From contig JAXRKN010000043.1 in the NCBI GenBank assembly GCA_038502055.1, positions 2,852,001-2,916,000 on the forward strand: a stretch of DNA of 64,000 nt. The letters are read 5' to 3'. The notes beneath the pieces were generated by a model that had not been told where the DNA came from, searched no databases, and saw only the letters and a program-made list of their open reading frames with translations. Shown here piece after piece: positions 1-14,658 of the stretch. How positions within the stretch are numbered: position 1 is the stretch's first letter; each line of letters begins with the position of its first letter. The translations under genes and the position numbers were made by a program. This DNA is from Tanytarsus gracilentus. Lineage: Eukaryota > Arthropoda > Insecta > Diptera > Chironomidae.

Positions 1-126
1 CAGCAAAAAAGACCCTACAATAACTTCCAACCGAATCAGTATCAGCAGCATCCATCGTCGTGGCATCAACAGTCACAAAATAATTACAACAACTATGCGG
101 TTTATGATAAATTTTTTCAACAATAA
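1..126 (+). CDS. 3' end of a Q/N-rich protein gene (partial)
   Basis: An open frame enters from the left edge and ends at TAA 124-126, giving 41 residues rich in Gln, Asn and Tyr and ending in the aromatic run AVYDKFFQQ. No start is inside the window. Such low-complexity Q/N/Y tails are common in RNA-binding proteins, but no domain is visible, so I do not name it. It converges on the cordon-bleu-like gene. An AATAAA overlaps the stop codon at 122-127, though it may be too close to the stop to be the one used. The reading frame is the only one of the three forward frames that looks coding. Confidence 0.65.
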   Translation, partial: QQKRPYNNFQPNQYQQHPSSWHQQSQNNYNNYAVYDKFFQQ

Positions 127-861
127 ATTTTTATTTCATTTTTTTATGTGAGGATTAGTAGATGAGGCAGAGATGGGGAAGAAATGATTTTTTGGAACAT
201 CGAATATTTTTAACATGGAGTATTTTTGAATCTAATTAGCGCCCAGCATCGACCTCATTTTCATAATCCACAAATCTTACAGAAAAACAATAAATTTGAA
301 ATTAATTCAACGAATTCAAGAATTTGTCTCTCTCTCACTCTTTTTCCTATGCACATTCATATTATGTGTGGTAATATAAAATTATCAGAGTCAAAATTGA
401 ATAATAGGCTCCTTTTTCATATAGAGTACGATTATGTTAATAATTGAAATTATCTTTTTTATATTATTATTGTGCTGCATATAATACCCGAGTTTATTTC
501 TCTCTCTCTCACTGTCTCTTCATAAAACTATTATTTTTTTCTTGGAATCTAACCCATAAAAGCATCTTTGTATATATTATATATTTGGAAATGATTAGAG
601 ATATTTAGATCAGATAAAGAAGGGCGATAAGAAAATAAATAATAAAGTGCGGGTTGGTCACGCTTTAATTAAACAAATCTCTCAAGCTAGAATTAATCGT
701 GACATAATTCACAAATCAACCCCTAACGATAATTGAAATGTAAATTCCTGGTAATTCATTCTTTAAAAAGAACCAACAAAAAAAAGATTTTAAATGACTT
801 CAAGAGAATAAAAAAAAGTTCGACCCAAAAATTTCATCACAAAACAAAAAAAAATTTAAAT
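127..861. other. convergent 3' region, no gene
   Basis: AT-rich sequence between two genes that end towards each other. It should hold the 3' UTRs of both. There are AATAAA-like hexamers on the plus strand near 633-645, and a TTTATT (AATAAA on the minus strand) at 492-497 that could serve the cordon-bleu-like gene. I see nothing coding; a 73-codon frame at 226-447 has no coding character. Confidence 0.6.
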
Positions 862-3800
862 TCATTTTCTCCTCAATGAATCCACATTAAAATTTTTGAT
901 TGCGTCGAGTAGTTGGTTACGCGGATCGATAAGCATCTCGCCAGCGGGTGCCGATTTACGGAATGTCATTGTTGATGGCTGTTGAGGAGGCGGTGGAGGT
1001 GGAACGCCTTGTGAGGTTTGTCTTAATGTGACCATTTTTACGCTCTCTTCCATCGACACGTCAATGACTTTGCCAAAAATGCTGTCAGTTCTTTTATCGT
1101 TCGTTAAAATCTTCTCAAGATCGCCCGTTCGTCGGAGGGAATTTGAAAAGTGCTGTGCATCATCGGTCGCCGGCGACACCGCCGTCGAGAATTTCATTTT
1201 ACGATTTATATCTCCGGCAGATGTTGATCGCAAGAAAGCAGGCTTACTCGGAATAATTGGTGCTTCCGCTTTTTTCTGCTCATTTACATCTGTAAGCTTA
1301 TTAGCGATCGGTAACGATTTCACCACGGTGCTAGCTTGTTGCTCATTTATATTATCCAATTTGAAGCCGCGTACGACTGGTGTGAACTTTTTATGATTAG
1401 TGGTCAATCTGTTATACGAGACGAATTGTGTTGTTGATGAATTTTGATAATTAGCCGAGTTGATGGGTTTTGGAGGGGCTGCAGCAACAACAACATTGGA
1501 ACTCGTGCTATAATCCATGCTCGCAGGTCGCGGCTTTATATTGATTATCGACGTGTTACTCTGAGAAATTAAAGAATATAAAAAAATGAGAAATTACAAA
1601 CTTGATATAGTGGCTCAATAAAGAGTTGCATATTGAGCGTAAATTATTCAGATTCCACGGTAAATTATAATGCAATAAATTCAGTAATTTTACATCGGAG
1701 AAAAGTGAATGGCGATTAAAAGTATTTAGCTCAAATGTTCAAACATGACTATTATGTGGATTTAAAATTGTTAATTGAGATTTTCTAAATTGAGCGTGCC
1801 AGAAAAACTTACCACATCCTTCTTATACTCGACGCCCAGCACTTTCGGGGGTTTTGGCTTTTCACTATTCACCGTCACCTGTGCCGATGCTTTTGATGAG
1901 AAAATTTCAGCTCTCTTCAATACCGATTGCTCAACTTTTTCGGGATTCTTAAAATCTCGCGGCAACGTGGTGGTCGATGAATTTTGTCCACCAAAAATGT
2001 AATCTCCATCATTCATAACTGCAACTTCCACCTTTGGTCGTTCACTCCAAGTTGAGAAATTAATTTTAGGCGGTCCACTATAGCGCCATTGTGCATCTGC
2101 TGATGGTTTTTTTACTTCACGCAATTGTGATGGCTCCGAAATTTGTGATGCGAGTTGACGAATGACTTCCTTCTTCTTTTCCTCAATCACTTTTGGCTGC
2201 GTCTCAGCCTTTGGCTCGTCTAGCAATTTTTTCACTTCAGCAACTGTCACTGACTTCTTGTTTTGTGTTACAGTTATGTCGACCTCACCTTGAGGATCTT
2301 GTAAGCTATTTTTTCGCGACGAATTTAAAATATTTTTAATCACTTCCAGGCTCTGAAGGGAAGGCACATCCGAAATGCTCAATTCGCTCGTCGATTTTTG
2401 CTTGCTATAAGGCACGACATTGACTTTTGTATTTTTCGAAGCACTATTTGCCGCAATTTCAGCTCGCAATGAGAGAAAAGATGTGCTTCTTTGAGGTAAT
2501 GCATTAACATTAGTCACTCGCTTCATTAAAACATTATCGTCATTGCTTATATTCTTCCTTTGTTGTCCAACCGAATGAAACGAATCCGATCTTGTGATTA
2601 TCAAGCGACTTCTTTGAAAATCGTCGACAATCATTTCACGCTCCTCCATTCGATTCGCTTCGGCTCCTATAATAAAGCAAAAGAGTTGTGATGATAAGCT
2701 CATTTAAGTATATAAAAGACGGATTGTGCAAATATTTATGTGCGAATATTTTATGAGTGGATTTTAAGCAAATATTTTAGGGGTGTTAAAAATTGTATTT
2801 AATTTGGTTAGTCATTATTAATATACCTGGTGTCGGAGAGTCAGAAGCAATGCTATCGCCTCCAATTGTAATTAATGCACCCGTAATTTTATTATTAACC
2901 AAATAACCATCCTCCAAATCGGACGTGATAATTTCCGTGCTTTTATCACTCTCATCATCTTTAATGCCCGCCGGATATCGACTATCCTCGATGGTCTTTC
3001 TCCGCTCGAGAATGATTGGATGAATTTTGGTTTCAGCTGAGACTGTTGTGGTATTTGAATCGGACATAATTGTCTCATTATCGACGGCTGATGTGTAATC
3101 GGTTGCGAAGCTCTGCTGCATTGTGATTGTTGTATCATGTCGATTTTCAGACACATCCATACTCGAGTCGGCAAAAACAGGCGGCGCCGGTAAGGTGTAA
3201 GTCCAGTTCGGCGAAGGTGATCGTTGTCGTTCTTCTTCAATTACAGTCGTGGTTGTTTTAGTTGTCGTAATCTCCTTTTTCACTTCCACTTCGTGACTAT
3301 TGTCATGGACAACTGATACCGTTTGCTTGGTGGTGCTGGATGTCTCTTTCATAATCGCAGATTTCTCACCACCAGTAACAACACTCTTTGTTGTAATGTT
3401 GTAGATATTAACTGTCATTTCATCTTCCTCTCCTTCTGACGCCGACGACGATCGAGTTTCATCATCGTTCGCTTGCATTAGGGCTGCGCTTTCATTTTCA
3501 GCGACAGTTTTCTCGGTTACAACTTTAATTGAAATCGGACCATCGACCGATGATTTTTGCTCACTTTTATCATTGTTGAGTAGTAAAACTTTCGATATGT
3601 TAGTGGTACTATCAATTTTATGATTGGCATTCTTATCAAGCTCTGGAATTTCCTCAATTTCGCTGTGCTGTGTGGACGTTAAAACAATTTGCTGTTCATC
3701 GATTTCTCTTATCTCGGCTATTGAATGCGGTCTCGAATCATCCTCGCCAATTGTTCGCGGCGATGGAACTGGCTTTGATTTTCGTGACGGAGGCATAGGT

Positions 3801-6311
3801 GCGGGACTTTTTTTGTTTCGTCGTTCTATTTTGATAGAGGGAAAGAATGTTGATAAAATATCCATTAAGGGAATTGAAGATTCCAATTTAAGGCATGTCT
3901 GGTGTAATTCAAGGGGGTGAATGAATTTTTGGCCAAACAAAAAAAGCTTTTACGATGTCATTAATTTTGTTTGCTACGATCTTTAAGAATCTCTTACATA
4001 AAAAAAAGTAAATTTCCCATGCATCTTCATAAAAGCAACGCCAACAGAAATAAATTTCACTTTCAAAATTTTCCCAAAAAAGCGGCCATAATGAATGAAG
4101 ATAAATCTGTTAAGTGCGGCCAATTATTATAACAAACTTTTTTTTGATGCAATTTAAGTTAAATTTCTTGTAATCCCCTTTCAACGAGACGACTTGAAAT
4201 GAAAATGAAAGTTGAATAAAATTTTATTAATTGTGATAAAATCAAAAGGTTCCGTGGGAATAAAAGGTGGTTCGATAAGAAGCAAATTGTTGACGAATTT
4301 TATTATTGTTTAATCATTTTATTAATCGAGTGTTTTAAAGTTAATTTAATCAAGCATTTAAATTTTGTTAAAAATCCAGAAATAAATTTTTTAGTTCTTC
4401 AAATGTTTCACTTTCAAAATCTTTCTTTTAATTTTTAAAAAATTCATTAGTCATTAAAGAAGCTCTCAAGTCAAGTTAAAAAACGGAAGGAATTCCATTA
4501 AGACTTTGACATCCAAAAGATCATTAATCATTCACCCCCATTAAGTGAAATTAAAATAACTCAACTCACCCAAGCTACTTTGCATCGATCCACCTAAAGG
4601 CGAATCTCTCGACAGTATATTTTGGACTTCCGATGACTCGCTGTTATTCCTCTGCCGATGATGATTATGCTCACTAAAGTCTGCATCATTTCCACTGCTA
4701 TTAGTGCCAACATAGAGCGACGTCGGACGCGTTATGGCATTTAATCGATTTGTCGTTGAATTCATTTCAATATTATTGTTGCTATCACTCATCTTCTTCT
4801 TATTGCTAGCGTGGCCATTATTATATAATTGCGGCGATGACACGTGAAAATTTTTGCGCGGTAAAATGGAATGTGGCTCTTTAAAGACATTTAGCGTGGC
4901 GGTAGTGAAAATTTCCTGTTGTTCTGAAATCGAACTCTGACTAGGCGGTCTCGGTGCCATGCGTTTCTTCTTTCTCATTGGCGCGACGGGTTGCTGGTTT
5001 TTATTGCTCGTCGAATTCATGCCCGTCGAATCGAGGGAATTGAGGGAGTTCGTGGAACTGTATGGCGATGTTTTCGAAACATTCTTTAAATTTCTCATGT
5101 CATCCGATGATGTTACGGAGTGATCGCGTGCACTAGACTTAAACTTGATCACATCATCGTGAAAGCGATGGAAATCTGAATTGAAACGCGATTCTGATTT
5201 TAGCACCAATCGAAGCTCATTTAGTCCCACTTCACCGATTGTTCGCTCGTTATCAAACACTTGTGACATATCAGCCGGATGACGGAATTCGAATTTTTCA
5301 ATGTTTAAATTCTTGCTATCGCAAACATCGCCCAGCAGTCTTTCCAACTTTGTTTTGGCTCCGATACGTTCAACCTATGTAAAAGTGAATGATGAACAAT
5401 ATGAAAATAAAAAAAATATTATACCATGTGCTGTGTAAAATTACATAATTAATGTTGGAGTTCACTTTTAATTCTATTCATCATCTTCAACGTGCGTGTG
5501 AGAAAAAGTAATGATAGACGTCGGCGGCGCATATTAAAACAACTAAAATATGCTTGTAATTGCTATGGCATTGTAGATTATGGAAATGCCTTTTTATCGC
5601 ATAATGTGCTCATAAATGTGTGTACTACACGCTGTGAGCAAAAAAAATATTTATTGAGGTGGGTATCGGCAACATTTTCTGGTCTGATAAAATTCCAAAA
5701 ATCGAGATGAGATAAGAGCTTACTTAAAATAAAAAGACCTTGCAAGGTTCTTTGATTAAGCATGACGTAAATCAGTGATAAAAGTCAATGTTAAAATTCA
5801 AATCAAATTAGAATGCCTAAAAAATGAAAAGTAATCTCGAAAATATGAAAATGTATCAAAATATTTTACACATCGCCGTCCATTGCCCAACCTCACCTCT
5901 CATGTTATAAATTCCGCACAAACGAGAAGAATTAAAAGTTACTCGTGTATGAAAAAGTAGAAATAAAAGCATCACATCAAAAAATAAAATAAAAACTTAC
6001 GTATAGCTGATTTTTGGGAAGATAGACCGTGACTCGAAATGTCTGCTCAAATGGTGCATTGTTCACAATTGGACTGATTCTGTTGTGTTGACTAGATGTA
6101 TCCAAAGCTCCGCTGAGGTTCGATGTTGAACGAGACACTAATGATTGTACAAATGAGAGATTTTAAAAAGAGCCGCTAACAGTCATGATCGATCATAGAT
6201 GGGGAGAAGAGCATTTATCACGAGGGGGATTGAGTTGTGTAAATATATTAAACACTGACCTTCTTTATTCTTCTTTCCCAACAATCGATTTAAAGTTGAT
6301 AATCCATGCAT
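862..6311 (-). CDS. cordon-bleu-like actin nucleator/WH2 protein
   Basis: Six exons join in phase: 6311-6260, 6137-6001, 5374-4570, 3825-2827, 2666-1813 and 1560-862, giving 1,181 residues. Residues about 51-122 form a Cobl-type ubiquitin-like domain (TFRVTVYLPKNQLYVERIG to LRLVLKSES), split by the second intron. Two Lys-rich/proline motifs of the KKRAP type follow (KKKRMAPRPP at about 198-207; NKKSPAPMPP at about 335-344). The middle is low-complexity Ser/Thr/Glu-rich. After a PPPPPP tract, the last 19 residues (1163-1181) form one WH2 actin-binding motif, with LLDAIKNF and the basic LRRK. Cobl-family proteins bind G-actin through WH2 motifs and shape dendrites and cortical actin. Vertebrate Cobl has three WH2 motifs and COBLL1 one, so this is closer to COBLL1. 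The start at 6311 is the first ATG of the exon. Family assignment is firm; unseen upstream exons or alternative isoforms are possible. Confidence 0.87.
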
Positions 6312-9300
6312 TATTAAGATGTGAATGTGTTGATCTCAAAAATAAAGCCCGAGAGAGATGTTAATGGCTGGCAATTTAGCTATTTATTCACCTTCGAATG
6401 ATCTGCAATTATCATGAAGAAATATTGCAACTTAATTGATTGTGTATATTGCATTTCTTTATGTCAATGGTTGGTTACTTTGAAAAGCAAAAAAAAATTG
6501 AAAGAGCAAAAAGATCAATTTTTAATTTTAAGGATTTGAACCTTGAATTTTTTAACTAATTTATTATTTATGTTTTAAACATTAATTTTAATGATAAATT
6601 TGCTGAAGAAGTTTTCACTAAAGTTTAAATTTCGAAAGGTCTGAATCGAGTTTTGATTGCCGACAAGGTCAGATAAAATGCGATTAAGCTTTCCGCATAG
6701 CTTTTTTTATCATGCGCAATTTTAATTTAATCTTAAAATTTTCTGTTCAAATGAAACTGAATTAACAATTAATTAAAATTTTGAATAAAAAAATCTTCGA
6801 TAAATTTAAAAATTTCCCACGCTTGTCTAAAGCTACTTCATCTTTTAAAGTCACTTGAAAACACAAATTTGTTTTAGCTATTTCTCATTTAATTTTCTGT
6901 TTGCAAAGAAATAATTACATAACTTAAAAAAATTTGCAAATGCTTTTTCTCAAAAAAAATATAACGACCGTAAATCATTTAAGCTACTCGCTGTGCCGTG
7001 TTTACCGATGATTGCGAGAAGAGACTTAAGTCTTGTCTCCGGTCACCACTTTTTATTAGAGTTTTCATGAGAGAGCGATTGCATTGCAATGCCATAAATA
7101 ATTATTGAAAAATGTTCACTTTGCACACGACAATTTTTTTTGCAATTTTCATAAACTTTCGTTTGTCGATTAAGAAAAATTATTATGAATCGAAAGTGGA
7201 TGCGACATCTGCGTGAGAGAGAGAAGTATGCAAGGTTGCTGCGAGACAAATTTTTCATTAGAGGCGAGTAAAAATCGACGCGTAATTTGTAATTTTTTCG
7301 TTTGGTTTCGTGCATAGAGGGAAAAGTTATTTTTTGGGCTGCTGCCGCATTTAGAAAAAAATTAGTTATCCGGAACGCAATCACGTGTATAATCTAGTTA
7401 TATTAATTTTCCTCTCGTCTGACCAAGACGCGAGCTGTGAAATGATTTTTCTTGTTTCAAGCATGAATGCGGCTGCCGCAGTTCGTACCTTCTTGAAATT
7501 GTTTGACAAAAATTTACCGTAACTTAATAGTTTTTCTTCTTCTCATCTCTCACTCACCACATTCGCTTCCAAAAGGTTTTACACTTTACAACACAATTCC
7601 GAATTGAAAGCTGAGAGATTTCTTCAATAAATATTTCGACACCGCATTGAATTACTTACGATGAAATTCAAGAAAATAATATTCAAACTTTTTAATTATT
7701 AATTAAATTCCTCTTTTTCTTTTTCTTCACTTTCCACCACTTAAGTGTAATGAGAGAGAACGTCTGCAATGCTCCGTTTATTTTAGACCTTTGAATCACC
7801 CTCGTACGTACGGGCTTAATTCAAGAGACGTGTCTTGTGTTTTTATCTCGCCAGCTGATAACATATACACTGACTCAAAAAGTGAATATAGCACACAGGT
7901 AGTCGTGCAGATGTATAAAGCACACGATAATAATCATTCAAGAGAATTTTATTGTTATTTAAAATATTCATTTTTATAGAGGGAAATTGTATATTCGAGA
8001 AATAAAAACACATTTCTATATGGCGAGTGTTTGAGAAATTTTAATGAGAGTTTAAACTTTTCAAGGGTTGGAAATTATTTTAAACACACAAAATTTAACT
8101 AAACTTTTAAGGATTTGAAACTGTTTTTTTAATCTTAAATTAATTTTCAATTTCATCTTTTAATATTTTAAGTAAAATTTTAAATTCTTAATTCTATCAA
8201 AAATTATTTCAATGTCTCAATTGTTTCTCTATTAAAGTTAAAGTGTAAAGAAATAAATGTACTCGATTATTATTGTTTAGTGGAATTTATGAGCTTCATT
8301 TCATTTTGAAACGCCTCAATAAAACTTGTTGGCGAGTGTCGATGTTCGATTAGCGCAAAAAAAATGATGAAAACTTGTGAAAGAATTTATCGTGTGTGTT
8401 GTAAAGTCATATTTCAATTATCGATCAAACGCTAATTATCAAGAAGTATTCGTTATATTGCACGTTATAAAGCGAAAATCACTATTATGATCATGTGGCG
8501 GTGCTTTCACTGGTCGCAAGAGAAATAGTGTGCTTGATTAAGCCGCTCTCTTAGACGGTGAATTTTCGAAAAAATAGCTATGGGGATTATTTGGAAATTA
8601 TGTCAGTTTTAATGGTGTTTAAGTTGGGGTCAAGTTATTTTGTAAGATTACTTAAATTTGAAGGTTTAAAAATTAATTAATTTTGTGACGTAATTTGTGC
8701 AAATACCCCATGCTGAACTCAACACCATACAGGTGATCTAATTTTCTCTCACTCATGTCACTTTTTTTGTATAACATTTTCCAGCATTTATGATAATTAC
8801 TCATAAGAGAGAAAGCAATTTGCATAGGCATAGACCTACATTTTGCGGCGATGATGATTTCAACTTCATAAATATATGAAACCATGAACCCGTAAGTTGC
8901 TTGCAATTGGGCTCGAGTACATTAAAAACTAGTTTATTATTTTTTTTCTTCTAAGGGTATAATTAACTCCACCTGCAATCTCAATACCTGCTGTATTCAG
9001 AAGTCTCATACGTCAGGTAATAAAATCTCGGTAATTCTATGAGTCAAGAAATAAAATCTCGATAAATATTTTCCCTATTGTTCAAAACTGTTTGTTCGTT
9101 ATCACTTTAGTGTTATCGCTCCGAGTGATATGAACGGGTTGAAAAATTTAATCAAAAAGCCACTTGAGAGAGTTTTATATGCTTGACATACAAAAGATAT
9201 TTTTTTATATAGCTGCAGGCATGCTCATATCTTCTTTTTACTATCTCTTTCGTGTGTATGCGTGTAAATTATTTCACATTGACCTTCACCACACTCACTT

Positions 9301-12300
9301 CTACCTTGATGAATGATAATCAAAGTTTTTTTTTACGTAAAAAAATGCATTTTCCGCCGACACATTGCATCTCGAGAAAGAAAATTTCCCCCATTGAAAA
9401 ACTCAGAATAAATTAAATAGCTTTTTTTAACTATTCGCATTTCATTAAGATGAGAATTGCAAAAAGTCTACTAATTGTATTGTGTTAAACTTCTTCTGCT
9501 GACGACTTTTTTTTCTCACCCATAAAGAAACAACTTTATCATTGATTTAGCTTTAGATGATGATGTGAGAAGTGTTAAAAGATGCTAGAATGAACTGTGG
9601 ATGCGATTAGTTGGAAGAAATTGCGATTATTTTAAATGCCGGATCTTGCAAAACAATAAAATTAAAATTTGAATTTAAAGTGGAAATTAATATTTGAATA
9701 AATTAGATCATGCAGGATTAAAAAAAGAAAAACTATCAGATAATTTTTTAAATACAAGTACAACTGACTTATAATTAATTTTAAAGGGTTATCTGAAAAT
9801 ATCAATTCAAGTTAATCCACTCAAAAAGCCCACCAGGAAGCAAAACATGTCTGCCTTAAAGCATTTTTTAACACCCGCCTGCGTGGAACCGGTTGAAATA
9901 GTCTTCCCAAAAATAAAGTAAACATCACCAACTATAATCGTTATCGCACTTGTTTTCTTAACTTTTTGGCGTAACATTCAAGCACTCGTGATCTTAATAA
10001 AAAGCAATGACATAAGAAGAAAAAGAGTGTGTAAATATTGGTCTCTCTGCAAGCTGATCGGTGTGTAACTTATTTGCTTATGACATAAAAAAAGCTCTAG
10101 ATCATTGAGTGCGGCTGCAATGTGTTGAAATATGTTTACGACACTTTTTTATTTAAGTGAAATTGCAGTCTATTAGAGTCCTTATTTAACCGGCATCAAT
10201 GTCACTGTGCACAATCTTTTACGAGGGAATTTTTACCAATCACACAATTAGTTTAATGGATAGGTAATTTGGCCATAATGACTCATTCTACTTCATACAT
10301 AATTTCCGTGTGCGCTAAGTAAAAAAAAACATTTAAATGGTAATCAAATCGTCAACACTTTAAAACAAGTTTGAGTTCTCTTAATTCTGTTGGGAATTGT
10401 CATAAATTCGGTACCATCAAAAAAATTAATTTAAATTTCCATTTTTTTATTTTTCTATATCAGGAGATGAAAAAAATAATTTAAAAATTTTGTGACGCTG
10501 TGATATAATTAACAAACTAACCCTAAAAGTGCTATTTTTTAGTTTTCATCTTTTTTTTAACCACCCAAAGATGGAATCTCGGTGACTTGTTATTTTTGTT
10601 TTGCTCATTTTTCAGCTCCAAGTCAAGTTCTTAATGTTGGCTGGCGAGGATGATGATGATGATGATGGTGGAATTTAACAGTAGTAGATCCAAATAAAAA
10701 AATAACAAACGACTACGTCACAGTTCAATAACTCTTGGAGCAAACGAGTGAAAGAGAGAGAGAAAAACATAGCATGGAATTATGGTATGTGGAGAAGGCA
10801 CAAGCATCGATGGAGAGTCGAGTTTGTGTATGCATAAATGTGTGTCAAATGTAAGTAAGTGAAATAACTTTCTTTCAAAAGCGAGACATACAAGAAAATG
10901 TTGAGATAAATGCTAGTTACGAGCATCGAGTATATCGGGGCATTTAGCATTTGCACGGCCCATTTCGAGTGATCGGCCGCGATGCCGCAAAATTTATCTT
11001 TTCTTTTTTTTAAAGAAATTTTTATTCCGCACGATTTTCATCCAAATCAAGTAGTCAAGTTGTTGTATGTGCAATGTGAATGGAATGTATGAGTGTATAT
11101 AAACTTTAGCCGAGTGCCTTTGCGCGAGGAAGCAAGAAATATTTTTATTTTCTTCTGTATATGCTTTCAAGATATAATCGGCACTTGTAAATAATTTATA
11201 TACATTTTTTTTTCGTTGTCGTCAACATCAAGTTTCTTTATATGCAAAAATAAACTTTTTTCGTTCAGCTGCAGGTGGATTAAGTGAGTTTATTATTAAA
11301 GTTAATGTGTTATTGAGTGACACCTACGAATGAAATTCCTTTTGTTATATTTTCACATGTCTATATAATATTTTTATTTATATTTTTATGCGCACATGAG
11401 ACCTTAATTGTGCAGTCATGATTTTAATTCTTTTCCATCATGATTTCTGTGTAGGTTAATTAGCGCCTCAAATTTTTCTTGCAAGATCTACAATCTCTGA
11501 GCAAAAAATATTTAATTTCGTAAAAAAAACTAAAACGTGTTTCATTTTCAAATCTGTTTCAAATTATTCATTTTTCAAAATCGTTCGTTCTATTCCAAAA
11601 ACTCTAAAACATAAAAATTGTTTCATCAATCAAGCAAAAAAACCTCACCTCGCCAATTTTCAATTACTTTTCTACCTTCCCGAAGGTTATCACTAAAATT
11701 TCAATGTCGCTGCAGTTTATCAATCCATCAATGATGTCATGCACGAATTCATCAACTATATAAAAATTAAAGTAAACATTCGTCAGCACAAGATTAAATC
11801 ATCATGACAAATTTTTCTTTCGAGCATCATAAGTCGGTAACTTTGAGAAGAATTCCATTAAAATACTTTAACGGTTAATGAACCCCCGTTTTACCTTCAG
11901 CTTGAAGAATTTTTTAAACTTTAATTTAAAACGAATAAATTAAAATTAAATTGCAATTTCCAATTTGGCATTGAAGTGATCGTTTAATTAATATTTTGCC
12001 AATTCAAGGGGAAGTTTAAAAAAAACATTTGAGAAATTTTAATGTCAGCATTGTGAATTTTAATTGCTTACATCTGTGTCACATGAGTCAAAAGTACGGC
12101 TGGAATTTCGCAACAAAAAAATTAAATTCAAAGATGTTTCAAGTCACAATGTCATTCGAAACTAAAACAATGTAATATTACAACTGTCATATCTTAAAAA
12201 ATGTGGAATAATTTTTCATTCCATTAACCCGCCATAAATTATAAGCAGTCATAAAATATAAGAAACATTATCACAGTGAGAAATTAGGTGTCGCATAATC

Positions 12301-14658
12301 CATCCAATTGTGTTAAGTTCATGCAAATTAAAGATCAACCTAGATTTGACGAGGATAAAGTGATAAATCCAGTAACGATAAATAAACATCGAAAATCAAT
12401 TTCACTAACCGTTAACTCGATATCGATTCGGCCTTTTCTCAATGCCGATCATCATCGCAAAAAATAACTCGACTCGTCATATATGTTAAAAGCTCATTAA
12501 CATTTTTTCAATAATTCGCAATTCTTCTTTTTTGCGAATGTGCAACCTCTAGAAAAATGTCTTACGGGTGGAAAATTTAAAGCAGAATGCGGAAGGCCGG
12601 CAGCGAATAGAACACAGTGCCGTTGTACGATTTTATAGAAGAAAAAAAATATATAATTTAAGTAACCAATTTAAATTTGCTGATTTTTCACAATTTTTTC
12701 CTTCACACACTCACGTCATATCATGTGTATTATTTTTGCTGTTGACAGAGATTTTATTTCTGCATAAATTAGCATTTTTTTTGAAGAAAATTACCGCAAG
12801 CTATTAAGAATTTATTTTTTATTTTTCTGGAGACGAAACTCGATGGCAGTTCGTTAATCTCCTTTGATATTCAACCTTCCCACAAGGACACATTTCGTTA
12901 AGAAAATACTTTTCATTCTTTCCCGTTGTCAAAATAATTTTAAATTCGATACACATAGGAGAGGTGCGCAGCGATGGTTACAACCGAGTATACACACTCA
13001 CAATAGAGCCACAACAAAAAAAACTATTTTTTTTTCACAAACACGATTACCATCTTTCTATATCGCGCGTCTTAATTAACATTCATAGAGCGCAAGACGA
13101 CGACGACGGCGGCAGCAAGTGGCTGAAGAGACTCAGTGTATGAGTGTTTTGAAATGTCTTGAATTAACTCTTTTTTTTTATCACGAAGCTCATCTTCTTC
13201 TGAAAGCTTATAATGTTATGGTTTATTAAAATCTTATCGCATCATGTCTGCTTAAAGAACCATTTGTTAATTAGTAATTGGTGGGAAAAATTGAATAATT
13301 GTGAGTTAATAAGTAGAAACAAATTATTTAACAATTTTAGAATATTAATTAATGTTGAAATTAAATTAGTAAATTAATTGAGAGAATTTTTAAAAATTCT
13401 CAGCACTGTTTGAAAATTCTCAAAAGAGGAACACAATGGAAAGTGAAATTTATTAAATTACGTTAAATTTCAAAGACACTTTAATTACCCTTCAATTTTC
13501 ATCGATTTTAAAAATTTCCAATTTTAATTATTATTCAAGCAACAACCCATAAAAAGGTGAAGCTCATCGTAAAATTTTTAATCCAACTTAGTAATTAAAT
13601 TATCGTAAAATTTTTTCGCCTTCTTCAAATCCGCATTAAGTAACTTTTTCTTCTTCAAGTCACTCATCTTAATCATCAGCGATGATCAAATTAGTGTCTA
13701 TGAAAATCATTCACCGTATAATAACAGCCACCGACAACGTGTCCTTGACAAGGAAATGTAATAAATTTACATCCGGCCGTATTTCTTAATTCTTCATCAT
13801 CCTCTCTTCTTCATTACTCTTTTTTTCATTCATAAAACAAAGTGAAGCATCGAGTTATGTACAGAGCCTATGAAATAGTCACTCTTAACCATCTTTTATT
13901 GTTTACAAAATGGAATTTTGATGATCAAAAAAAACTTCTTCAGTAAAATATCATTTTTTATAGCGCAAGTGGAAGAGAAGAAGACCAATAATAATATTAG
14001 AGAGAAAAGTGACTGTAACTCACTAGATAGCTGTGTCCAATATCCAAATATATAAGAAATATGTAAAGAATTTTTTTTTCACCGAAGAAGAAAAACTTGT
14101 TTTCACCTTTAAACTTTTTTTCTTAATTCATTTGCAATTTTAGGCACATAATAACTCGAACTTTAACTGATATTTTGAATTTTACTATGTACACAATTTC
14201 AACCTTAAAAATCCTTCTTTTTAAGGTAAATAGATTTTTTATTTTCTTTGCACAATAACGACCGACTTGTTTTTCTTCGAGCGGCTGAGGAATGACTGAA
14301 AAGTATTTTAATAATTTTAATGCAAGGTGAGAATTTTAAAATAAACGCGCTCAAAAATCTTTTTATTTCAGTTTTTTCCCCCTTAATTACAGGGCTTACA
14401 ACTACGTTAAAAGACACTTTAAAGAAAAAAGTATTTTGTCAATTTTAAGCTGTAAATAAGGCATTTAAGCAACTTTAAATAACTTGAAAACATCAGCAAG
14501 TACATACACTAACGAAATAATATCAAATAATCGGGTAAGAATAAAAATAATTGGCGAAAATCAAAAGAAAGTTTTCGTCATCATTAGACAACACAAAAGT
14601 TTAATTTTAAAGTTTTAAAATCTAACTGGATCTTACATTTCATGCATTTTACAGCATA
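6312..14658. other. 8.3-kb gene-free interval between divergent genes
   Basis: This separates the starts of the cordon-bleu-like gene (-) and Ars2 (+). Open frames here are short, AT-driven and lack domains. It contains simple repeats, for example a GAT repeat at 10648-10666, and GAGA-type tracts near 10749-10764. It should contain both promoters and probably unseen 5' UTR exons: Ars2 has an apparent splice acceptor just before its ATG (TTTTACAG ending at 14654). No RNA gene or mobile element was recognised. Confidence 0.5.
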
